Shown here: positions 22,961 through 31,562 of the stretch, piece by piece
How the letters are laid out: each line of letters begins with the position of its first letter
Numbering within the stretch: position 1 is the first letter of the stretch
Assembly (NCBI RefSeq): GCF_016900315.1
Contig: NZ_JACSNQ010000019.1
Span: forward strand, 1 to 37,392
DNA from: Olsenella profusa
GTDB lineage: Bacteria > Actinomycetota > Coriobacteriia > Coriobacteriales > Atopobiaceae
Reading direction: 5' to 3'
DNA: 37,392 nucleotides
Notes under the pieces: model-generated
Databases searched by the model: none
What the model saw: the letters and a program-made list of their open reading frames with translations, nothing else
Told to the model about the DNA's origin: nothing
Program-made: the position numbers and the translations under genes

Positions 22961-24439
22961 CTACTCCTTGCGGTGGAGGCGGGCGCCGGAGGCCGTGTCC
23001 TCGACCACCAGGCCCAGCGCGGTGATTCCGTCGCGGATGGCGTCGGCGAGCGCCCAGTTCTTCTGGGAGCGGGCCTCCTGCCGGGCGGCAAGCAGGACGT
23101 CGGCCGCCTCGGCGGCGGAGGCGCCCTCGTAGCCGGCGTGCTCGCGCGCGAGGTCGATGAGCCCGGCGGGCAGGTCGTCGTCGCCGGCCGAGCGGGAGAG
23201 CTCGATGCCCATGACGCCCGCAAGCTCGCAGAGCATGTCGGCGGCGCGCAGGCACACGGCGGTGGAGGTGTCGTCGGCGGCGTCGGCCAGGTAGGTGTTG
23301 GCGGCCGTCACCAGGCCGAAGATCGCGGCAAGCCCGCCGGCGGTGTTGAAGTCGTCGTCCATCTGGCGGCAGAACTCCTCGCGCGCCTCGTCGATGGCGC
23401 GGCCGAGGGCACGGTCGGCGGCGTTGAGCTCGCCGTCCTGCGGGGAGCGCTCGGCGGCCCAGCGCAGGTTGCGCGCGCAGGTCTGCAGGCGCTCGAGCGT
23501 GCCGGCGACGCCGTCGAGGCGCTCGAAGGAGAAGTCAAGCGGGGCGCGGTAGTGGGTCTGCAGCATGAGCAGGCGCACGGCGTCGGCCGGGTAGCGGTCG
23601 AGCACCTCCTTGAGCGTGTAGAAGTTGCCGAGGCTCTTGGACATCTTCTCGCCGTCCACGCGCAGCATGCCCGTGTGCATCCAGGTGTTGGCGAGCGCGC
23701 TGTCCCAGGCGCACATGGCCTGGGCGGTCTCGTTCTCGTGGTGCGGGAAGATGAGGTCGGCGCCGCCGCCGTGGATGTCGATCGGGCAGCCGAGGTAGCG
23801 GTGGATCATCGCGCAGCACTCGGTGTGCCAGCCGGGGCGGCCGTCGCCCCACGGGGAGGGCCAGCTCGGCTCTCCGGGCTTGGCCGCCTTCCAGAGGGCG
23901 AAGTCAAACGGGTCGCGCTTCTCGTCATTGACCTCCACGCGCTCGCCGGCGCGCATCTGGTCGAGGTCGCGGCCGGACAGGATGCCGTAGCTCGGATCCG
24001 AGCGCACGGAGAAGTAGACGTCGCCGGAGGGCACCGGGTAGGCGTGGCCGCGCTCGATGAGGGTGGAGATCATCTCCTGCATGGCCGCGATCTCGTGCGT
24101 GGCCCGCGGGCGGATGTCCGGGTCGAGCACGCCGAAGCGGTGCATCTGCTCGATGAAGGCGGCCGAGCACTCCTCGGCGACCTCGGCGGCGCTGCGACCC
24201 TGCTCGTTGGCGCGGTTGATGATCTTGTCGTCCACGTCGGTGAGGTTCTGGGCAAAGGTGACCTGGTAGCCCTTGTACATGAGGTAGCGACGAATCACGT
24301 CGAACGCGAGGAACGTGCGCGCGTTGCCGATGTGGATCTGGTCGTAGACGGTGGGGCCGCAGACGTACATGCGGATCTTGCCCTCCTCGATGGGGACGAG
24401 CTCCTCCTTCTTGTGCGTCTGGCTGTTATAGACGAGCAT
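22961..24439 (-). CDS. cysS: Cysteinyl-tRNA synthetase
   Basis: This class I synthetase charges tRNA-Cys. The product is 492 residues. Motifs are the zinc and binding Cys in YVCGPTVYD, the HIGH-like HIGNAR near residue 36, WHTECCAM and HHENE zinc ligands, and the KMSKS loop (GEKMSKSLGN) near residue 270. The C-terminal anticodon-binding helices are present. The ATG at 24439 gives MLVYNSQTHKKEELVP. A TATACT at 24485-24490 on the minus strand could be its -10 box, without a good -35. It is followed closely by rlmB; no mrnC lies between, unlike in Bacillus. Confidence 0.97.
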   Translation of the reverse strand: MLVYNSQTHKKEELVPIEEGKIRMYVCGPTVYDQIHIGNARTFLAFDVIRRYLMYKGYQVTFAQNLTDVDDKIINRANEQGRSAAEVAEECSAAFIEQMHRFGVLDPDIRPRATHEIAAMQEMISTLIERGHAYPVPSGDVYFSVRSDPSYGILSGRDLDQMRAGERVEVNDEKRDPFDFALWKAAKPGEPSWPSPWGDGRPGWHTECCAMIHRYLGCPIDIHGGGADLIFPHHENETAQAMCAWDSALANTWMHTGMLRVDGEKMSKSLGNFYTLKEVLDRYPADAVRLLMLQTHYRAPLDFSFERLDGVAGTLERLQTCARNLRWAAERSPQDGELNAADRALGRAIDEAREEFCRQMDDDFNTAGGLAAIFGLVTAANTYLADAADDTSTAVCLRAADMLCELAGVMGIELSRSAGDDDLPAGLIDLAREHAGYEGASAAEAADVLLAARQEARSQKNWALADAIRDGITALGLVVEDTASGARLHRKE

Positions 24440-24484
24440 GGTGCGCTCCTTGGCGTCTGTCGGGGCTGAATCGTACGTCCGACC

Positions 24485-24490
24485 AGTATA
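24485..24490 (-). promoter_or_regulatory. Candidate -10 box upstream of cysS
   Basis: TATACT on the minus strand lies 46 bases before the cysS start in the 80-base ispF-cysS gap. No clear -35 hexamer is seen; the CGAGAAGAAC motif (24501-24510) overlaps the -35 position. Confidence 0.35.
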
Positions 24491-24519
24491 CGCCGGCCGG
24501 CGAGAAGAACCCGCCTCCG

Positions 24520-25002
24520 CTACGCCTCCGGGCGCTCGAGCAGGGCGACGGCCCAGGCGGCGATGCCCTCCTCGCGGCCCACGAAGCCGAGGCGCTCGGT
24601 GGTGGTGGCCTTCACGCCCACGCTCTCCACGCCCACGCCGAGCGCGGCCGCCATCCGCGCGCGCATCTCCTCGCGGTACGGCGCGAGCCTGGGAGCCTGC
24701 GCGGCGATGGTGCAGTCCACGTCCGCCACGCGCCAGCCGCGCTCGCGCACCAGCTCCGCCACCCTGCGCATGAGGCCGAGCGAGTCGGCGCCCTCGTAGG
24801 CGGGGTCGGTGTCCGGGAAGAGCTTGCCGATGTCGCCCTCGCGCAGCGCGCCGAGCACCGCGTCCATCACGGCGTGCGCGGCCACGTCGGCGTCAGAGTG
24901 GCCCGCCAGCCCGCGCTCGCAGGGCACGTGGACGCCGCCCAGGATCAGCCTGCGCCCCTCGGCGAACGCGTGCACGTCAAAGCCGTGTCCGATGCGCAGC
25001 AT
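24520..25002 (-). CDS. ispF: 2-C-methyl-D-erythritol 2,4-cyclodiphosphate synthase
   Basis: IspF forms the cyclic diphosphate of the non-mevalonate isoprenoid pathway. The 160-residue product has the metal ligands Asp9 and His11 in GHGFDVH, LAGHSDADVAAHAVMDA with the third histidine, GDIGKLFPDTDP, and the C-terminal ATTTERLGFVGREEGI. The ATG at 25002 (MLRIGHGFDVHAF) is the canonical start. It follows ispD by 42 bases; the two enzymes catalyse near-successive steps. Confidence 0.97.
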   Translation of the reverse strand: MLRIGHGFDVHAFAEGRRLILGGVHVPCERGLAGHSDADVAAHAVMDAVLGALREGDIGKLFPDTDPAYEGADSLGLMRRVAELVRERGWRVADVDCTIAAQAPRLAPYREEMRARMAAALGVGVESVGVKATTTERLGFVGREEGIAAWAVALLERPEA

Positions 25003-25044
25003 GTCAGACGGCCCCCTTCGGTCGGGCGGTCGCGGCGCGCCTCA

Positions 25045-25836
25045 TCACGAAAGCAGTCTCTGCTCGAGCGCAGCCTCGGCGATGGCGAGGTCCTCGGGCA
25101 CCGTGACCTTGATGTTGTCGCGCGGGGCCTCGACCACGCGCACCTTGCCGCCGATCCGCTCCACCAGCGAGGCGTCGTCGGTCCCCTGGTACTCCTCGCG
25201 CGCGGCGGAGCGGTGCGCGGCCGAGAGCTTGGCCGTGCGGAACACCTGCGGCGTCTGCGCGCACCAGTAGAACGAGCGGTCCGGCGTGGCGATGATCGTG
25301 TCGCCCTCCACCAGCTTGAGCGTGTCGACGGAGCGCGCGGCGAGAATGGCCCCGGAGAGCGTGGCGTCCCCGCGCACGGTGGCGATGGCGCGCTCGATGA
25401 GCTCCACCTCGATGAGCGGGCGCGCGGCGTCGTGCACCGCGACGAACTCGAGGTCTCGCGGGACGGCGGCGAGCCCCGAGCGCACGGAGTCCTGGCGCGT
25501 CGCCCCGGACGGGGCGAGGGCCACCGGCTTCCTGAGGGTCAGCGGCGCGAGCACGTCCTTCTCAACCTCGAGGACGCGGTCGGGGGCGCACACCACCACG
25601 ATGCGCGCCACGGACGGCGCGTGGTCAAAGGCCAGGATTGACCAGCTCATGAGCGGAAGGCCGCAGAGCTCCACGAACTGCTTGCCGCGCGGGTCCCCGA
25701 AGCGCTCCCCGGAGCCGCCGGCAACGATGAGCGCGCAGGTGTCGGCGGCGTCGGCAACGGAGCCGACGCGCTCGGCACAGGCGCAGGGGCACGGCGTCGG
25801 CAGCCCGGTCGCGCCGGGATCGCCCGCGGCGGCCAC
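25045..25836 (-). CDS. ispD: 2-C-methyl-D-erythritol 4-phosphate cytidylyltransferase
   Basis: IspD joins CTP and methylerythritol phosphate. Motifs are IVAGGSGERFGDPRGKQF (nucleotide loop), ATRQDSVRSGL, VHDAARP and DTLKLVEGDTI, then TPQVFR. The best start is GTG at 25836, which has GGGGGAG upstream overlapping the disA stop and gives 263 residues. The ORF is open up to an ATG at 25857 inside disA, but that has no matching spacing. About 33 residues, including CPCAC, precede the core ALIVAGG, more than in most IspD, so a later start cannot be excluded. It overlaps no other gene and precedes ispF. Confidence 0.93.
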   Translation of the reverse strand: MAAAGDPGATGLPTPCPCACAERVGSVADAADTCALIVAGGSGERFGDPRGKQFVELCGLPLMSWSILAFDHAPSVARIVVVCAPDRVLEVEKDVLAPLTLRKPVALAPSGATRQDSVRSGLAAVPRDLEFVAVHDAARPLIEVELIERAIATVRGDATLSGAILAARSVDTLKLVEGDTIIATPDRSFYWCAQTPQVFRTAKLSAAHRSAAREEYQGTDDASLVERIGGKVRVVEAPRDNIKVTVPEDLAIAEAALEQRLLS

Positions 25837-25838
25837 CG

Positions 25839-26918
25839 CTACTCCCCCTTGCCCCACATGCGGTGCAGGCTGTTGGCGAGCACGCCGGGGTTCTTGACGC
25901 CGATCTCGCCGAGACGCGACGGGTCGTCATCCACGGCCTCGAGCACCTCCTGGAGCGAGCCATACTCGTCCACGATCTTGTCAGCCATGCCGTCGCGCAC
26001 CACCGGCACGCGGGAGAGCGTGCGCAGGCCGAGCGGGGTCATGATGGAGTCCTCGCCACGGTCGTCGGTATAGCCGAGCAGGCGCGCCACGTACTTCGCG
26101 GAGCGCAGCTGGGTGTTGGCGGTGTCGTGAAGGCGCTTGCGGATGGCGCGCGCGGCGTCCTCTGAGGAGTCCACGGCGTAGTCGCGAATCATGAGGTTGT
26201 AGGCCTCGTCCATGCCCGCGAGGTACTCCTCGCGCTGCATCTTGGTGGTCTTGCCCTCGCGGCCGAGCTGGATGATGCAGTCGTCCAGCTCCTCACCGGC
26301 GGTCATGAGAACCTCGAAGAGGTAGAGGATGTCCGCGATGTCCCCGAGGGTCACGCAGTTGTCCAGCTCCAGGCTCGTGAGGTGCAGAAGGCGCCGGTCC
26401 AGCTGGGAGCGCGTGTTCTGCATGGCCACCGTGAGCTGGTTGACCGTGGCGAGAAGGTCGCTGACGCTCTTGAGCTCGTAGCCCTGCCCGTCAACGTAGA
26501 CGTTCACCACGGAGCGGCGCGAGGAGACGGAGATGACCATCGCCTTGGTGAGCAGGCTCATCCGCGCCGCCGTGCGGTGGCGCGTGCCCGTCTCGGAGGT
26601 GGGCAGCGACGGGTCCGGGTTGAGGTGGTAGTTGGCGCGCAGGATCTTGGTGAGGTCGCGGTCGATCACCACGGCGCCGTCCATCTTGCAGAGCTCGAAG
26701 AGGCGGTTGGCGGTGAACGACACATCCAGGCGGAAGCCGTCGTCGCCGGCGGCGAGCACGTTCTCGGTGTCGCCCACGCACACGAGCGCACCGAGGTGCC
26801 CCGCCAGGATCATGTCGAGCGCGGTGCGCAGCGGGGTGCCGGGCGCCGTCTTGCGGATGGCGTCGTCAAGGCGCTGGCCACGCTTTGAGCTGCTGGTCTC
26901 GAACTGGGACGCATTCAT
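25839..26918 (-). CDS. disA: Diadenylate cyclase DisA
   Basis: DisA scans DNA and makes c-di-AMP from two ATP. The product is 359 residues: DAC domain with DGA (80-82) in KMDGAVVIDRD and the GTRHRTA motif (111-117), a helical spine, and a C-terminal helix-hairpin-helix DNA-binding domain (DDPSRLGEIGVKNPGVLANS). All catalytic motifs are intact. The ATG at 26918 has GGAGGTG about 10 bases upstream. It lies between clpC and ispD as in Bacillus, though radA is absent here. A separate promoter candidate lies in the 71-base gap after clpC. Confidence 0.96.
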   Translation of the reverse strand: MNASQFETSSSKRGQRLDDAIRKTAPGTPLRTALDMILAGHLGALVCVGDTENVLAAGDDGFRLDVSFTANRLFELCKMDGAVVIDRDLTKILRANYHLNPDPSLPTSETGTRHRTAARMSLLTKAMVISVSSRRSVVNVYVDGQGYELKSVSDLLATVNQLTVAMQNTRSQLDRRLLHLTSLELDNCVTLGDIADILYLFEVLMTAGEELDDCIIQLGREGKTTKMQREEYLAGMDEAYNLMIRDYAVDSSEDAARAIRKRLHDTANTQLRSAKYVARLLGYTDDRGEDSIMTPLGLRTLSRVPVVRDGMADKIVDEYGSLQEVLEAVDDDPSRLGEIGVKNPGVLANSLHRMWGKGE

Positions 26919-26939
26919 GATGGGGCACCTCCGTCGCGT

Positions 26940-26964
26940 GCCGGCCCGCGCGGGGCGGGCCGGC
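26940..26964 (-). terminator. Hairpin in the clpC-disA gap
   Basis: A perfect 10-base stem GCCGGCCCGC/GCGGGCCGGC (26940-26949 and 26955-26964) lies between clpC and disA. No U-tract follows. It may act on clpC read-through or sit in the disA leader. Confidence 0.45.
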
Positions 26965-26989
26965 GCTCCCTACGGTCTGAGTATAGCGG

Positions 26990-29578
<2,589 letters not shown>

Positions 29579-29612
29579 GCGTCGGGTTCCCTCCCTCGTC
29601 GCTGTTCTCACA

Positions 29613-29618
29613 ATTGTA
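29613..29618 (-). promoter_or_regulatory. Candidate -10 box upstream of clpC
   Basis: TACAAT on the minus strand lies 35 bases before the clpC start, and TACACT lies 7 bases further upstream. Neither has a convincing -35 hexamer, so activator dependence is possible. Confidence 0.35.
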
Positions 29619-29753
29619 GAGTGTACCCAGCCCGGCGGCCCGGCAAACCATTTAGGTGACACAACGTTACTAGTGCGGGGCGGGAGGTGCGTGTGGGTGC
29701 GGGGCGGCGGTTCTTCTCGCCGGTTTTCTCGCCCGACGCCCCTCTTGCACCAG

Positions 29754-29935
29754 GTGCACCCTCCGAGAGCCTCTCTCTGCCAAGTGCACCCCTCCGCTGG
29801 GTGCACTCCTCAAGTGCACCGCGCCATGAGTGCACCTAACGCCAAAAGGCCCGTTTTGGGTGCACTTGGCGCTAAATCCGGCAGAGGGCGAGTGCACTTG
29901 ACGAGTACACCCCACATGACACTTGCCAAGTGCAC
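29754..29935 (-). repeat. GTGCAC-box array C (between clpC and the nuclease gene)
   Basis: Eight perfect GTGCAC words at 29754, 29784, 29801, 29814, 29830, 29860, 29892 and 29930, plus GTACAC at 29905. Read on the minus strand, boxes at 29892, 29860, 29830, 29814 and 29801 have spacings 32-30-16-13, identical to arrays A and B. Sequence between boxes is also related, for example CCAAGTGCACCCAAAA here and CAAGTGCACCCAAAT in A. The rest of the 588-base clpC-nuclease spacer holds the clpC promoter region and CGAGAAGAACC motifs near 29710 and 29995. Confidence 0.9.
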
Positions 29936-30166
29936 TAGGAAAGCGCCCATCGCACGTCAGCCACCCTCTATGGTGATTCCGTAGGCCGGCACGGCGAGAA
30001 GAACCTGCCTCCAACCACGTCCCCGGCCCAGAAAGCCCCGCACCCAGCGGTTTCTCGCTGACTCGAACGCAAGTCGGACGCTAGCCGGAAGGTTACCGGC
30101 AGCTACGAGCAAGCGCCTCTCCCTACGATGGGGCGGTCAGGCATCCCCCAGGGCGGAAGGGGACGT

Positions 30167-31264
30167 ATGAACGCCGTGCTCACGCAGGAGGACTCGCTCC
30201 GGCTGCTCAGAATCGTGCGGACAAGCCCCGAGCTGCGGCTCATCCCCTGTAGCGCACGCTCCCTCCGCACCGAGGAGGCAGGCCGATGCTCTCTTGACCT
30301 ACCCCTCCTATGCGCCGCCCTGCCCGAACAGATGAGGACGCCAGCTCGCGAGCATCCGCTGCAGGTGCTGTCCTTCTCAAGAGAGGCACGCTGCAAGTCA
30401 GACTTCGTACATCCATCGGCCATGCTCTGCGACCCGCCCGACGACTCGTTCCTGGAGGTGGCCCGCACCGACGGGGCACCTCTGGCCGAAGGGGTCGGAA
30501 GCCAGGCACGCTTCTTCGTGGAGACGCCGGCGCTGAGCCTCATCAGGATGTCTCATTCCATGGAGCGTCGCGTCCGGGACGGCGCCTTCTCTCACGACGC
30601 GGCGCTGATCAGGCTGGCCGCGCTGGCCATGGAGATGTGTGGGACCTATGCGCGGGACCCCATCGACCCCGGGAGGGGCACCACGACCTACGACGTGTCC
30701 TCGCTGTGCTCTCGCACCGAGCTCGACGCCTTCCTGACCCAAGCCCCACGTCTTCACGGAATCCGCCTGGCCCGTCAGGCCACCGCGCTCGCACGCGACG
30801 ACTCGGGCTCGCCGCATGAGACGCTGCTCTCGTTTGCCTTTCGGCTCTCCGCGCAGATGGGCGGCGCGGAATTTGCCGAGCCGCTCCCGAACACCCCGCT
30901 CGCATGGCCCGACCACGCCCGCCCCCTCCTCAAGCACCACGCGATGCGACCCGACTTTCACTGGCCGCAATACCTGCTCGCCAGCGAGTACCTTGGCGGA
31001 AAGCACGGGGAGGGGGACGAGTACGTCGAGGACAGCAATCGCGTGCAGGACTACCAGAGCTGCGGCTACAGCGTCTTCCCGGCAACCTACGAAGACATCC
31101 GAAGCACGCACGCACTCGGCCGCTATCTCGCGCGCCTTGTAAGGGTGATGGCGCTCCACGAGGACGATCGATTTGCTCGCGAGAAGAACGAGCTCCTGCT
31201 TGACCCGGACGTAATACAGGCGAGGGCGGTGCTCATCGCGCACCTCCTGCCGCCGCGGAGGTAA
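30167..31264 (+). CDS. DUF559/Vsr-like endonuclease-fold protein, function unknown
   Basis: This 365-residue protein is not a characterised enzyme. Its C-terminal part looks like the PD-(D/E)xK fold of DUF559/Vsr-type proteins: Asp263 in RPDFHWPQY, Glu274 in ASEYLGGKHG with Gly277, Lys279 and His280, then a conserved-looking RVQDYQSCGYSVFPAT strand-helix. The middle region, with SPHETLLSFAFRLSAQMGG and NTPL, matches the layout of actinobacterial AbiEi-like/DUF559 proteins. The ATG at 30167 has GGAAGGGG upstream; an ATG at 30128 is less likely. It is the only plus-strand gene between rpoC and tatA, and sits between inverted outward-pointing GTGCAC arrays in the clpC-lysS gap, which suggests a cassette. 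Composition resembles its neighbours. Confidence 0.75.
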   Translation: MNAVLTQEDSLRLLRIVRTSPELRLIPCSARSLRTEEAGRCSLDLPLLCAALPEQMRTPAREHPLQVLSFSREARCKSDFVHPSAMLCDPPDDSFLEVARTDGAPLAEGVGSQARFFVETPALSLIRMSHSMERRVRDGAFSHDAALIRLAALAMEMCGTYARDPIDPGRGTTTYDVSSLCSRTELDAFLTQAPRLHGIRLARQATALARDDSGSPHETLLSFAFRLSAQMGGAEFAEPLPNTPLAWPDHARPLLKHHAMRPDFHWPQYLLASEYLGGKHGEGDEYVEDSNRVQDYQSCGYSVFPATYEDIRSTHALGRYLARLVRVMALHEDDRFAREKNELLLDPDVIQARAVLIAHLLPPRR

Positions 31265-31356
31265 GTGCGGAACGGGGGCGGGCGCGGGACCTTCTGGGCA
31301 ACATGGCACCACGCCGCCGCGCTTCCGAAACGGCGTCTTGGGTGACAGCGCCCCGG

Positions 31357-31495
31357 GTGCACCCGTTAAGTGCACCCGGGGCGCTGCTGATTTGACGTTA
31401 TGTGCACCGAAAACCGGACTTTTTACGTCAGGTGCACCCGGGGTCGGGTGCACCTGAGGGGTGCACTTGGCGGCAGTGCGGTTGCCGGGTTGCAC
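31357..31495 (+). repeat. GTGCAC-box array B (between the nuclease gene and lysS)
   Basis: Six perfect GTGCAC words at 31357, 31370, 31402, 31432, 31448 and 31461, plus TTGCAC at 31490. The last five perfect boxes have spacings 32-30-16-13. Boxes at 31432 and 31448 lie in the arms of a perfect 12-base hairpin, CAGGTGCACCCG/CGGGTGCACCTG (31429-31440, 31445-31456). The array fills most of the 298-base spacer after the nuclease gene; no lysS terminator with a U-tract is visible. Confidence 0.9.
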
Positions 31496-31562
31496 CTAGC
31501 GGCGGGGCAGCAGCCGCACTCGCCGGGGGCACGCTTGGCGGCAGGGCCGCCCCGGCCCGCCG

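Noticed and set aside
29579-29806. An upstream in-frame extension of ClpC starting at 29806
   Set aside because: The extension translates repeat sequence rich in Cys, Arg and Thr and precedes the canonical MFEKFTDKARKV start, which has its own ribosome binding site.
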